From DATFHX01 sp035247945 (GTDB lineage Bacteria; Patescibacteriota; Saccharimonadia; Saccharimonadales; Saccharimonadaceae): 35,257 bases of DNA. The notes below the pieces were generated by a model, which saw only the letters and a program-made list of their open reading frames with translations, did not search any database and was not told the origin of the DNA. The stretch covers positions 1-35,257 of the forward strand of contig DATFHX010000003.1 of assembly GCA_035247945.1 (NCBI GenBank). The letters are read 5' to 3'. The position numbers were made by a program, and so were the translations under genes. Below, piece by piece: positions 22,615 through 30,182 of the stretch; the stretch's first letter is position 1, and each line of letters begins with the position of its first letter.

Positions 22615-23598
22615 CTATCCCCGTGGCGGTTCACCATCTGGATCATCGAGAAGCTTCTTACTCTTGATCTCGTAGCGCTTACCAGTAATCTCACTTGTAA
22701 TGTAGTCTTCGTTAATAAGATTCACGAACATATCAAGGTCGTTCCCATCCATAATAATGATCGCGCCGGCATCGTCGGTCATAAGCTCAAGCTGCATGTC
22801 ATCGGCATACTGAACCGCCTGCTCCTGTGTTACTGAACCAATCTCCATTTTCTGGAGCTTATTTACGATCTTCTTACGTTCACGAACAAGCGACTGAAGA
22901 TCCAGCCCATCTGGAAAACTAAGCTTGAACTGCTTCTCGATCTCAGCTACCTTTTGATCCGCGAGCACCTGCTTCTTGTATTCGTAGTTAAAGAGCTTTT
23001 CAAACTTCGCCTGGTTAAAGACAAAGATATCTTTATCAATAATCAGAACCTGGTTATCATCAGGCATCTTAAGTCCGACATCGGCTTGGAATGAGCCAAA
23101 CTTACCATCACGAAACTCCCAACTTGTCGCGCCGTTAAGAACATTACCCTGGCTAATTGCTTTAATAATATAGAAGGGTTTCTTATCCTTATCTTCTTTG
23201 TACGTAAAGCGCGCAACAATACCCTTAATACGCTTGAATTCATGTTCTTCCTGGCTGAACTCCATAATGTCGTGGCGTTCCTTCTCAATCACATGGATAA
23301 GCGTTTCAGCTCGACCAACCTTCGCAAGATCAGTCCGCAGGAGTGTATTGTCTTCCCCATCACTCAGCTCAAAGTCACGAACAGTTAAACCAGTACCCGC
23401 TCCCATATTGACGAAGTTGATCATGTCAAAAAGAAAGAGTGGCTTGATCTGCGCATTAAGCTCCGTGGCAAAGTTAGTCGTATACGGTGTATAGTTCTTA
23501 TTAAACAAAAAGAGCTCAACATCAAGGTTTTTTTTGATGCCATCTGTGTTATTAGCCCACAAAAAAATATCTGTCGTTTCAGTCGTTTCGGTTTCCAT
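22615..23598 (-). CDS. KwaB-like protein (DUF4868)
   Basis: The 327-aa protein matches my memory of the DUF4868 pattern: a central VLIIDKDIFVFNQAKFEKLFNYEYK, a helical region, then the C-terminal IIIMDGNDLDMFVNLINEDYITSEITGKRYEIKSKKLL. DUF4868 is the domain of KwaB, the effector half of the two-gene Kiwa anti-phage system; KwaA is a small multi-span membrane sensor. Here no KwaA lies next to it: one flank is pheA behind a terminator, the other a divergent GC-rich orphan gene. The gene could be a solo or degenerate defence module or a related nucleic-acid-binding protein. An inverted repeat lies in its promoter. TACAAT at 23633-23628 is a likely -10. Confidence 0.6.
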   Translation of the reverse strand: METETTETTDIFLWANNTDGIKKNLDVELFLFNKNYTPYTTNFATELNAQIKPLFLFDMINFVNMGAGTGLTVRDFELSDGEDNTLLRTDLAKVGRAETLIHVIEKERHDIMEFSQEEHEFKRIKGIVARFTYKEDKDKKPFYIIKAISQGNVLNGATSWEFRDGKFGSFQADVGLKMPDDNQVLIIDKDIFVFNQAKFEKLFNYEYKKQVLADQKVAEIEKQFKLSFPDGLDLQSLVRERKKIVNKLQKMEIGSVTQEQAVQYADDMQLELMTDDAGAIIIMDGNDLDMFVNLINEDYITSEITGKRYEIKSKKLLDDPDGEPPRG

Positions 23599-23631
23599 AT
23601 TCTAACTTTCGTTTAACTTCTACCCCCATTG

Positions 23632-23649
23632 TACGCTATTTCTAGCGTA
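23632..23649. promoter_or_regulatory. Operator-like inverted repeat in the divergent promoter region
   Basis: TACGCTA-TTTC-TAGCGTA is a perfect 7-bp inverted repeat. It touches the minus-strand -10 TACAAT (23633-23628) of the KwaB-like gene and lies just upstream of the plus-strand TATATA/TATACT (23654-23661) of the next gene, so one regulator could control both. Confidence 0.45.
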
Positions 23650-23696
23650 ATGATATATACTTATACAGGCAAAGATTCGCTCACGAGTGAGGGATT

Positions 23697-23999
23697 ATGA
23701 CCGAGATCACACTGCCTCTCAGCGACGCACATCGTCGACTGCTCAAGAGCCTGAAGAACAACCCTAAGAAGCTGTATATCGACCGTTTCGCCTACGAGAT
23801 CCTCCACAGGATTGACAAGGGCGAGACCCCGACGGTCGCAGCCATCGCCGAGTACGTCCTACAGCATCCCGACTCCTGGATGCCGAAGGAGGGTAACGAG
23901 CAGGTCATCTTCGAAGCGGTAATTCAGACGGTTGTCGATGCGCTTCAGGGGGACAATCCCGAGGATGCCATTCGTCGCTTGGGTCAGGCGACCGGCTAG
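23697..23999 (+). CDS. GC-rich orphan gene 1, 100 aa
   Basis: The protein (MTEITLPLSDAHRRLLKSLKN, ending RRLGQATG) is soluble and probably all helical, with alternating Lys/Arg and Asp/Glu and no signal or membrane segment. I recognise no family. GAGGG stands 5 nt before the ATG. Most codons end in G or C, in contrast to neighbouring genes, and a strong hairpin follows the stop by 17 nt. It is one of three short GC-rich plus-strand genes of the same design in 5.5 kb, set between minus-strand housekeeping genes. A recent foreign origin (actinobacterial host, phage or plasmid) is likely. Confidence 0.7.
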   Translation: MTEITLPLSDAHRRLLKSLKNNPKKLYIDRFAYEILHRIDKGETPTVAAIAEYVLQHPDSWMPKEGNEQVIFEAVIQTVVDALQGDNPEDAIRRLGQATG

Positions 24000-24016
24000 C
24001 GAGCAATCACGCATCA

Positions 24017-24042
24017 GCCCTGGATTCTAGAGAATCCAGGGC
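24017..24042 (+). terminator. Terminator of GC-rich orphan gene 1
   Basis: A perfect 12-bp stem (GCCCTGGATTCT/AGAATCCAGGGC, loop AG) is followed by GTTTTACT. Confidence 0.9.
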
Positions 24043-24081
24043 GTTTTACTATTCTTCGCACATGCAAACAACAGTAGTATA

Positions 24082-24110
24082 TTGCCTATTATTACTTTTT
24101 ATGGTATTAT
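24082..24110 (+). promoter_or_regulatory. Promoter of GC-rich orphan gene 2
   Basis: -35 TTGCCT (24082-24087), 17-bp spacer and -10 TATTAT (24105-24110). The predicted leader is about 29 nt and contains the ribosome binding site. Confidence 0.7.
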
Positions 24111-24145
24111 AAACGATGGTCTAAATGAAGGGAGAGAAGCACACC

Positions 24146-24607
24146 GTGCTCACCAAAGACCGACAGAAGCCCGAGCTCACCGTCCGCCGCGATGAAGAAA
24201 ATCGTATCCAGGTAGAAATCTTCGCCGATCCCGACCGAACGATCCAGATCATCCAACACCTCCGCGACCGGAGCGCCACCCCCAACTGGGAGGCAAGGCA
24301 GTACGACGGCCTGCTGGCCCACCTCGACTGGAAGGACCCCTACCTTAACGGGAAGGAGCACGTGTTCACCGCCGAGGCGCAGACGTCACGCGACCACTTC
24401 GTTCTGACGATCGGCAATGTGAGCATCGGCTACCGAGGAGGAGCCGGCCCGGCGGCGGCAGCTATCGCACTCGCCCACCTGGGCATCGCCGAACTCGCCT
24501 ACCTGCAGGACCTTCTCTGCAAGCCGCAGAAGGAGTACCGAGACAATCCGCGGGACTCCTGGATGTGCACGTTCGTTCCGAGCGACTTCGGCGAGAAGTA
24601 CTCCTGA
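24146..24607 (+). CDS. GC-rich orphan gene 2, 153 aa
   Basis: I choose the GTG at 24146, with AAGGGAGAG ending about 9-10 nt upstream, over the ATG at 24125, which has no ribosome binding site and would place that element inside the gene. The product (MLTKDRQKPELTVRRDEENR, ending SDFGEKYS) has a beta-rich N-terminal half, a Gly/Ala-rich middle (GYRGGAGPAAAAIALAHLGI) and no export signal. I recognise no family. Codon use is GC-rich like genes 1 and 3. It has its own promoter and terminator, so it is an autonomous expression unit. Confidence 0.7.
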   Translation: MLTKDRQKPELTVRRDEENRIQVEIFADPDRTIQIIQHLRDRSATPNWEARQYDGLLAHLDWKDPYLNGKEHVFTAEAQTSRDHFVLTIGNVSIGYRGGAGPAAAAIALAHLGIAELAYLQDLLCKPQKEYRDNPRDSWMCTFVPSDFGEKYS

Positions 24608-24613
24608 CCACCA

Positions 24614-24652
24614 CCCGTCCGCGGGATCCACGCTAGTGGATCCCCGGGCGGG
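24614..24652 (+). terminator. Terminator of GC-rich orphan gene 2, shared with yaaA
   Basis: A long GC stem (24614-24631 with 24636-24652, loop about GCTA, small internal mismatches) follows the stop by 6 nt. The T run is weak. It also lies just past the convergent yaaA stop. Confidence 0.75.
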
Positions 24653-24662
24653 ATTTCACTTT

Positions 24663-25418
24663 CTAGAACCGAATAGGCTTAGGAACTTCCCTGTAAAATA
24701 CAGGTTCATTCTCTGTGCTACGAGCTTCATCATAACGATAGCCCTGAGATATAAAATCACGAAGTTCACGCGGATCTTCGATCCTATTATCAATAATCCA
24801 CCGCGCCATAACCCCGCGCATCATCTTGCTATAGATCGGTACCGTCCCCACGGTGCCGTTTGTTTTATTATCCAAGAACACCGGCGTCACTACCCGTTTT
24901 TTCGTATATCTCGTAATAACTCGTGCATATTCATCAGAAGATAGATTACAGACTATAGAGTCATTCAAAGCGTCCGCTGTCTTAGAAAGTATTGTATCCC
25001 AAAACTCATAGAGATCCTTATGAGAACCAACCTCGAGTTTAGCCTTCATTTCTAACCTATACGGAGATATTGCATCAAGTGGTCGCACAACACCATAGAG
25101 TCCACTTAAGATCAGAAGATGGTCCTGAGCCCAGCGAAGATCTTCTTTACTCAGCGTCTCCGCAAAGAACCAGCGGTATACATCCCCATGATAGGCATAA
25201 ATCGCCGGAGCTGTGCTACTTCCCCATTCTTCGTATACCTTCTTCACGCTGCGAGCAAGCGCATCACTTATTCCCATAAGAGACACCATATCCTGACCAC
25301 GAACTGCTTCAACGATCTGCTTAGTATGACTCATAAAAAGTGGTGTCGTTGCAGTAAGTCCAGATGGCAGTACACCATCCATAGTCATTGTCTTAGAGGG
25401 AGCGAGAAGGACTAACAT
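24663..25418 (-). CDS. yaaA: YaaA family peroxide stress protein
   Basis: The 251-aa protein starts MLVLLAPSKTM and carries the family's internal signatures: PAIYAYHGDVYRWF, HLLILSGLYGVVRPLDAISPYRLEM, DTILSKTADAL, VCNLSSDEYARVI and the C-terminal RWIIDNRIEDPRELRDFISQGYRYD. In E. coli YaaA lowers free iron and limits hydroxyl radical damage during peroxide stress; the fold binds DNA. AAGGGAG lies 7 nt before the ATG. It is third in an rnhA-CYTH-yaaA unit, 13 bp after the CYTH gene. Confidence 0.93.
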   Translation of the reverse strand: MLVLLAPSKTMTMDGVLPSGLTATTPLFMSHTKQIVEAVRGQDMVSLMGISDALARSVKKVYEEWGSSTAPAIYAYHGDVYRWFFAETLSKEDLRWAQDHLLILSGLYGVVRPLDAISPYRLEMKAKLEVGSHKDLYEFWDTILSKTADALNDSIVCNLSSDEYARVITRYTKKRVVTPVFLDNKTNGTVGTVPIYSKMMRGVMARWIIDNRIEDPRELRDFISQGYRYDEARSTENEPVFYREVPKPIRF

Positions 25419-25431
25419 AAAAAGGCTCCCT

Positions 25432-25983
25432 TTATACGAGCTGTTTATTCATGAGCACATCGTACCCTTCGCTGACATGACTATCTTGGCTTACGCCAAA
25501 TCGTTCCAAAACATTCCAAAGCTCAGCTGCAACGGCATCATAATCGGCATCTTCTTCAGTTAATTTCTCCACTTCGACAAAATCGCCAAGTCCATCAACA
25601 GTATCGATACACATCTCGATATCACCTATCTTTGCTTTTTGGCGTGTTTTCGTCAGGTCGGAGTATGGAGTAAAGCCAAGATGCTCAATAATTTTAAGCG
25701 CCTCATCGTCGTCAGCTACTTCCGTCTCGTGCTCGATGCTATCCATCTGGTTCGTCACCGACTTCTTAAGAGTAAAAAGATGTTTCACTAAACTGTCTCG
25801 TTTCTCGGTTCGAACACGAAGCCAAGGCGCGGTATTATCACCATCATTACCGTCAACTCCCGCAGGACCAAAGACACGGTCGTGATGTGTGACTGGAGCA
25901 CTTACTGCCAAGCCCTGTTCCGTAAGCCGGTCAAGAAACGCTCCCTTATCCGCAAGGCGGGCCTTGATCTCAATTTCACGCAT
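25432..25983 (-). CDS. CYTH domain protein (triphosphate-binding)
   Basis: I start at the ATG at 25983 (MREIEIKAR) because GCGGAG lies upstream at good spacing; it overlaps the RNase HI stop by 8 bp. The 183-aa protein has the ExExK signature (E3, E5, K7), then LRVRTEKRD, FTLKK, IEHETEV, KTRQKAKIGDIEMCIDTVDGLGDFVEVEK, which supply the acidic and basic residues lining the CYTH tunnel. Relatives hydrolyse tripolyphosphate or thiamine triphosphate, or act as class IV adenylate cyclases. The EVEKL end favours a class IV cyclase/CyaB-type relative, but the activity is not settled by sequence. Confidence 0.85.
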   Translation of the reverse strand: MREIEIKARLADKGAFLDRLTEQGLAVSAPVTHHDRVFGPAGVDGNDGDNTAPWLRVRTEKRDSLVKHLFTLKKSVTNQMDSIEHETEVADDDEALKIIEHLGFTPYSDLTKTRQKAKIGDIEMCIDTVDGLGDFVEVEKLTEEDADYDAVAAELWNVLERFGVSQDSHVSEGYDVLMNKQLV

Positions 25984-26413
25984 GAACACGAACTCCGCTC
26001 AGATATTCCTCACGTGCTTTATTCGCATAGAGGTCGGCCATTTCATTCCCCTCATCATTATTGTGACCACGTACCCATATCAAGGTCGCTTGGCTTGCTT
26101 CATAAAGGGGGAAAACTTCCTGCACGATATCGAGGTTCTTAATCTCGCCACCTTTTTTCTTCCAGCCATTTCGTTGCCAGTTCGCCGCCCACTTGGTAAT
26201 AACATTAATCCAAAATTCACTATCGGTGTGAATCACACATGGTTCACCCGCCGCATCCTTAAGGGCAGCGACAATCGCTTTGCCTTCCATGCGAATATTT
26301 GTGGTTTGTCCAGGCTCACTGCCTAAGATGTGTGGTTTTTTATCTTTTATCACGGAGAATCCGCCAGGTCCAGGATTTGGGCTCGCGCTGCCATCGGTAT
26401 AATAAGTAATCAT
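25976..26413 (-). CDS. rnhA: Ribonuclease HI
   Basis: The enzyme cleaves RNA in RNA-DNA hybrids with two metal ions. The 145-aa protein shows the four carboxylates: D7 in YYTDGSASPNPGPGG, E43 in RMEGKAIVAAL, D64 in IHTDSEFWIN and D127 in GNEMADLYA, with the basic handle region WQRNGWKKKGGEIKN and the conserved WVRGHNNDEGNE loop. TATAAT lies 8 nt before the ATG at 26413 with AAGGGGTG in between; a GTG one codon earlier is less likely. It is first in the rnhA-CYTH-yaaA unit. Confidence 0.95.
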   Translation of the reverse strand: MITYYTDGSASPNPGPGGFSVIKDKKPHILGSEPGQTTNIRMEGKAIVAALKDAAGEPCVIHTDSEFWINVITKWAANWQRNGWKKKGGEIKNLDIVQEVFPLYEASQATLIWVRGHNNDEGNEMADLYANKAREEYLSGVRVHA

Positions 26414-26436
26414 CACCCCTTATTATACGCTAGAAC

Positions 26437-27054
26437 CTAGCCGCTTACGCCAAGTTCACGCAGTGTCTCAACTGTCTCTTCAAGCGACAGCTCACTCACA
26501 TCCACCCCATTATGCTTTGCGATACTATACCCTTGAATAATATGTTTAAGTTCAACCGCATCCCTTCGCCAAAGAAGGTTTACGTCATAATGATCGATCG
26601 TATTCATAACCCGGCTTGAGATTGTCAGCGTTCCGAAGAACATTCCGAGCTGTGCTGAGACATTCAGTACATCCTCAATCTGAATACTAATCGTAGTATG
26701 TGCCCATGGTGATGTGCGCTTTATAATCGTGACCTTGCTGCGATCAACAATCACTTCATCCGGAAAGATCGTGATGTTTTGCGCCTGAGCTAGTACTTCG
26801 TGTGACCTTTGTACAACCCGTTTTAGCTCGGCGAGCCGCTGCAACTCGCTCGTCCTTGTGTAGTAGTTTCGAATTGCCGAAGGCATAACTACGTCACTAT
26901 GTAATAGTTCTTTAATGTCACCAAATGCCCTGGTAGCAACAGCGCCAAGCTTTTGGCTTGGGCGCATAAGGAGCTCATAGGGAGCGAGAGAAGAAGGCGA
27001 CGACACCCCTCCTCCCGGTGATCCGTTGATAAAAGTTGGGGTGATATCCTTCAT
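26437..27054 (-). CDS. Uncharacterised cytoplasmic protein, possible PH-like domain
   Basis: The 205-aa protein has a disordered Gly/Ser/Pro-rich start, a helical segment (about 55-90, rich in Arg/Leu) and a beta-rich core (ITIFPDEVIVDRSKVTIIKR, TTISIQIEDVLNVSAQLG, TLTISSRVMN) that reads like a bacterial PH domain, ending in acidic helices. There is no signal peptide or membrane helix. GGAGG precedes the ATG, with TATAAT further upstream, giving a leader of about 30 nt. The function is unknown. Confidence 0.6.
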   Translation of the reverse strand: MKDITPTFINGSPGGGVSSPSSLAPYELLMRPSQKLGAVATRAFGDIKELLHSDVVMPSAIRNYYTRTSELQRLAELKRVVQRSHEVLAQAQNITIFPDEVIVDRSKVTIIKRTSPWAHTTISIQIEDVLNVSAQLGMFFGTLTISSRVMNTIDHYDVNLLWRRDAVELKHIIQGYSIAKHNGVDVSELSLEETVETLRELGVSG

Positions 27055-27131
27055 GGCCTCGCATCCTCCATTTAGATATCTTTATTATATCGCCCGCATT
27101 TGCGGCGTGCAATATACACATAAGAGGTACG

Positions 27132-27434
27132 TTACTCTTTTACAACAATCCCGTTCCAAAACGCAACGTAGTTCGTAAAGTCTTTCTTTACGCGTTCGAT
27201 CGAACCCTCTTTTGGCTCCGGATAGTACCACGCACCAAATGGATTGCGCTCACCTTTCGAAACAACATCGTAGTAACTCGCCTCACCCTTCCATGGACAC
27301 GTCGTATGGTGATCACTTTCCTCGAAGTATTCCCAGTTTAGTGTTTTTGGTGGGAAATACCAGTTCCCTTCAATACGAATTAAATCCTCTTTTGGCGCCT
27401 CGGCAAGCACCGTATCATTCCATACTGCCTTCAT
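27132..27434 (-). CDS. DUF427 domain protein
   Basis: The 100-aa protein fits DUF427: MKAVWNDTVLAEA, IEGNWYFPPKTLNWEYFEES, TTCPWKGEASYYDV, AWYYPEPKEGSIERVKKDFTNYVAFW. The family is small, beta-rich and widespread, often in Actinobacteria and Proteobacteria, without a proven activity. Its ATG is the edge of a perfect inverted repeat with a -10 box 7 nt away, so its mRNA should be leaderless. Confidence 0.88.
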   Translation of the reverse strand: MKAVWNDTVLAEAPKEDLIRIEGNWYFPPKTLNWEYFEESDHHTTCPWKGEASYYDVVSKGERNPFGAWYYPEPKEGSIERVKKDFTNYVAFWNGIVVKE

Positions 27435-27473
27435 ATTCTTTAGTATACTCCTTTTGCTATACTAAAGAATATG
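27432..27473. promoter_or_regulatory. Divergent promoter formed by a perfect 16-bp inverted repeat
   Basis: Arms 27432-27447 and 27458-27473 are exact reverse complements, separated by 10 nt. Each arm contains a TATACT hexamer, 7 nt and an ATG: DUF427 on the minus strand and the 61-aa gene on the plus strand. The start codons themselves are part of the repeat. No good -35 is visible for either side. Confidence 0.75.
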
Positions 27474-27656
27474 AATAAACCTCGTGTTAGTGAATTATCA
27501 AGAAAGTACGGTGAACCTTCTGTTAAAGTACCTGAAGTCCAAAGCGAACTTCTAGAAGCATTCGAGGATGAATATTACCGAGACGATCCTGAAGGAGCGA
27601 AACGAGATATCGCTCGTCTCGCCCTGAATGAGTCTGCCCAGGAATCAGACACCTAA
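27471..27656 (+). CDS. Small charged protein, 61 aa
   Basis: The protein (MNKPRVSELSRKYGEP, ending LALNESAQESDT) is hydrophilic, acidic in its second half and probably helical. I recognise no family. It is divergent from DUF427 with a shared symmetrical promoter, and its stop abuts the end of convergent glyQS (27656/27657). Leaderless expression is predicted. Confidence 0.65.
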   Translation: MNKPRVSELSRKYGEPSVKVPEVQSELLEAFEDEYYRDDPEGAKRDIARLALNESAQESDT

Positions 27657-29009
27657 CTACGACAAGTCCGCAATGGCGACGCGTGTCTGTTCAGTGGTAT
27701 CGCGGTCACGAATCGTAACCGTATCATTTTCAAGCGTATCAAAATCGATCACAACGCAGTGTGGCGTACCGATCTCATCCTGACGTCGATATCGTTTACC
27801 AATATTACCGTTATCGTCCCACATGACGTTTCCGTGCTTCTTCTTGAGGATCTGGTACACTTCGCGCGCTTTCTCGACAAGCTCTGGCTTGTTCTTTAGA
27901 AGCGGCGACACAGCATACTTCACAGGAGCTAAATGCTCTGGAAATTTCATAACCACGCGCTTTTCACCATTCACCTCGTCCTCAGTGTATGCAGCAGAGA
28001 GCACTGCCATAAGAGCACGTTCAACACCGATCGTTGGCTCGATCACATGAGGAATAAACTTTTGGTTTGTTCCTTTAATGACATATTCCATATTCTTGCC
28101 ACTATCTCGGTGAATATTTCCAAGGTCAAAGTCTGTACGATATGCGAGTCCCGCCAGCTCTTCTTTTCCAATTGGAAAATCGTATTCAAAATCAACCGTT
28201 CGTTTGCTGTAATGCGCACGATCTTCCGCAGGCACTTCAAGCTCATGAATATTCTCAGGATTCAAACCAAGTGCAGTAAAGTAGTTATGCCACTGCTGCT
28301 TCCAGTGATCAAAATTCTCTTCCCACGTCTCAGGATCGATAAAGTACTCGATCTCCATCTGCTCAAATTCACGGCTACGGAATATAAAATCACGAGGGCT
28401 AATTTCGTTTCGAAACGCCTTACCCTGCTGAGCAATACCAAAAGGAAGATCAGGATAGAAGCTATCGACGATATTCTTGTAGTTCGTGAAGATACCCTGT
28501 GCTGTTTCGGGACGGAGATAACTTACCGAGCTCTCGTCAGAAACAGGTCCAACATGTGTTTCGAACATCATATTAAACGTACGAGAAGGACTGAGTGGGT
28601 TTCCATCTGGACTCTTAATTCCCTTTTCTGTAATTGCCGCATCCATCTGTTCCATGGTCATTCCGGTTGGATCAATCCCTTTATCCTTTAGGATGTGATC
28701 CGTACGGTACCGACGTTTATTCACCGTATCCTCACAAAGCGGGTCAACAAAGGTGTCGACATGACCACTCGCTTTCCATACCTTTTGGTTCATAAGAATC
28801 GCTGCATCAACTCCGTACATATCATCACGGTCTTCGACAAACATCTTCCACCAGACGTTCATGATATTTCGTTTCAAGGTAACTCCGAGAGGACCAAAAT
28901 CCCAAGTACCACTGAGTCCACCATAGACCTCTGAACCCTGATAAATAAATCCTCGACGCTTGGCGAGACTAACGATTGCTTCCATTTTTTCATTCTTTTG
29001 AGTCGACAT
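27657..29009 (-). CDS. glyQS: Glycyl-tRNA synthetase, alpha2 type
   Basis: The enzyme charges tRNA-Gly. The 450-aa protein is the single-chain class II form: SLAKRRGFIYQGSEVYGGLSGTWDFGPLG at the N terminus, SYLRPETAQGIFTNYKNI, motif 2 FRNEISPRDFIFRSREFEQMEIEYF, HVIEPTIGVERALMAVL (motif 3) and a C-terminal anticodon-binding domain (VKYAVSPLLKNKPELVEKAREVYQIL, then YRRQDEIGTPHCVVIDFDTLEN). TATAAT lies 9 nt before the ATG. It is complete and of normal length. In-frame UGA is not used as glycine anywhere in this window, consistent with Saccharibacteria rather than Gracilibacteria or SR1. Confidence 0.96.
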   Translation of the reverse strand: MSTQKNEKMEAIVSLAKRRGFIYQGSEVYGGLSGTWDFGPLGVTLKRNIMNVWWKMFVEDRDDMYGVDAAILMNQKVWKASGHVDTFVDPLCEDTVNKRRYRTDHILKDKGIDPTGMTMEQMDAAITEKGIKSPDGNPLSPSRTFNMMFETHVGPVSDESSVSYLRPETAQGIFTNYKNIVDSFYPDLPFGIAQQGKAFRNEISPRDFIFRSREFEQMEIEYFIDPETWEENFDHWKQQWHNYFTALGLNPENIHELEVPAEDRAHYSKRTVDFEYDFPIGKEELAGLAYRTDFDLGNIHRDSGKNMEYVIKGTNQKFIPHVIEPTIGVERALMAVLSAAYTEDEVNGEKRVVMKFPEHLAPVKYAVSPLLKNKPELVEKAREVYQILKKKHGNVMWDDNGNIGKRYRRQDEIGTPHCVVIDFDTLENDTVTIRDRDTTEQTRVAIADLS

Positions 29010-29047
29010 ATTACCCCTATTATAACAGATTAGAAACAGTACCGCTA

Positions 29048-29076
29048 TTGACTTTCATAATGGCTTATGGTAAAAT
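29048..29076 (+). promoter_or_regulatory. Promoter of GC-rich orphan gene 3
   Basis: -35 TTGACT (29048-29053), 17-bp spacer and -10 TAAAAT (29071-29076) make a near-consensus sigma70 promoter. The leader would be about 50 nt. Confidence 0.75.
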
Positions 29077-29131
29077 ATAAGTATAACCTGTGTATGCTAC
29101 CTGGTTATCCCGACGGAAAGAGCACTTTAGC

Positions 29132-29449
29132 ATGGCAAATCACGCCAGGTCGAACCCGGACGCACAGCGCTACTCTGACATGCTGATCCATGCAGTCGGC
29201 GCCTCCGAGCTCAACGACTACGCCGCTGCATTCAACATGCTGGGGACCGCATGGGACCAGTACTTCCGGCACTGCGCCGCGGACTCCGCTGCAATGGAAT
29301 TCTGCACCGAGAAGTCCACGTTCATATTCGAACGCGCCACGCAGGCCTATCCCTACGACACAGTCCTCCAGTGGATGGCAGCCGCCTCACGATATAACCT
29401 CGCACAAATCACAGCCCTGAGATCCCAGCGTAGGCGTGCCGCCGTGTGA
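29132..29449 (+). CDS. GC-rich orphan gene 3, 105 aa
   Basis: The ATG at 29132 follows GGAAAGAG at about 10 nt; an in-frame ATG at 29090 has no ribosome binding site. The product (MANHARSNPDAQRYSDML, ending SQRRRAAV) is all helical with an Ala-rich, TPR-like periodicity (AAAFNMLGTAWDQYFRHC, FIFERATQAYPYDTVLQW) and a basic tail. I know no family. By hand count 44 of the first 56 codons after ATG end in G or C, versus 9 of 29 at the start of neighbouring glyQS. It has its own promoter and terminator, like genes 1 and 2. Confidence 0.7.
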   Translation: MANHARSNPDAQRYSDMLIHAVGASELNDYAAAFNMLGTAWDQYFRHCAADSAAMEFCTEKSTFIFERATQAYPYDTVLQWMAAASRYNLAQITALRSQRRRAAV

Positions 29450-29475
29450 ACTGTGTCCACCCATCCGTCTTCTAC

Positions 29476-29496
29476 GCCCGCCTCCTAGAGGCGGGC
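29476..29496 (+). terminator. Terminator of GC-rich orphan gene 3, shared with recO
   Basis: A perfect 9-bp stem GCCCGCCTC/GAGGCGGGC with loop CTA is followed by a weak TCTTCACGTCTTT. It lies just past the convergent recO stop and could serve both. Confidence 0.8.
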
Positions 29497-29507
29497 TCTT
29501 CACGTCT

Positions 29508-30182
29508 TTAGATCGCTGCATGCTGACGCGCAACATACCAGCACTGTGGGAGGATTGCTTCCACTCCACCAATCTGCGCTATTACCATCAGCGGTTTAGC
29601 ACTGATAAGTCTCAAATACTTGATATGATCCGCTGAGATATCTCCACGATCAGATTCTCGGAGCCCTTTCTCTCCAACATCGTATTGATACATTACATCT
29701 GGCGAGAGGGGGTTGCCATCAACATCTCTGGTTAGGCTCAGCTCACCGCCCATAAGTGCAGCGTAGCGAAGATAGAACCATGTTTGTATAAGCTGGACAG
29801 GCACGTCGAGACGATCGAGACCAGCAAGCACTTCGTCTAGAATGTCAAACCATTCAGGCTCATCCATCGTATCCGCAGCTCGGTCTATGTGTTTTATAAC
29901 TTCATATCCAAACTGAAGACGATCATATTCCTCAAGAATATGCCGATAAAACCGCGTGAGACGCGCAGAGGTAAGAATGCCAAGTTCACTTTTACCCTGA
30001 TTTATAACAATGTCACTAATCGCAAAGAGCTCAATCCCTCCAGCGAGCTTACTTTTCTCACGGCGCACACCACGAGCAACAACACTCCGCTTACCGAGCG
30101 GAGTGAGCACCTGTACGATTCGATCCGCCTCGCCGTAGTTAGTACGCCGCAGTACGATCGCCTGTGTTCGTACTGCCGTCAT
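29508..30182 (-). CDS. recO: RecO recombination mediator
   Basis: RecO anneals SSB-coated ssDNA and with RecR loads RecA. The 224-aa protein has the N-terminal OB fold (RTQAIVLRRTNYGEADRIVQVLTPLGKRSVVARGVRREKSKLAGGIELF) and a helical C-terminal part (FGYEVIKHIDRA, VQLIQTWFYLRYAALMGGE). The Cys4 zinc site of many RecO proteins is absent; only one Cys remains. Its ATG overlaps the response-regulator stop (ATGA), so it is translated with the two-component genes, an uncommon association. Confidence 0.85.
   Translation of the reverse strand: MTAVRTQAIVLRRTNYGEADRIVQVLTPLGKRSVVARGVRREKSKLAGGIELFAISDIVINQGKSELGILTSARLTRFYRHILEEYDRLQFGYEVIKHIDRAADTMDEPEWFDILDEVLAGLDRLDVPVQLIQTWFYLRYAALMGGELSLTRDVDGNPLSPDVMYQYDVGEKGLRESDRGDISADHIKYLRLISAKPLMVIAQIGGVEAILPQCWYVARQHAAI

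Noticed and set aside
24614..24652. Cloning-vector polylinker contamination (GGATCC next to CCCGGG, and a NotI site at 16420-16427)
   Set aside because: The bases form the two arms of a terminator hairpin directly after a gene, and flanking sequence is continuous native coding DNA; the sites are coincidental.
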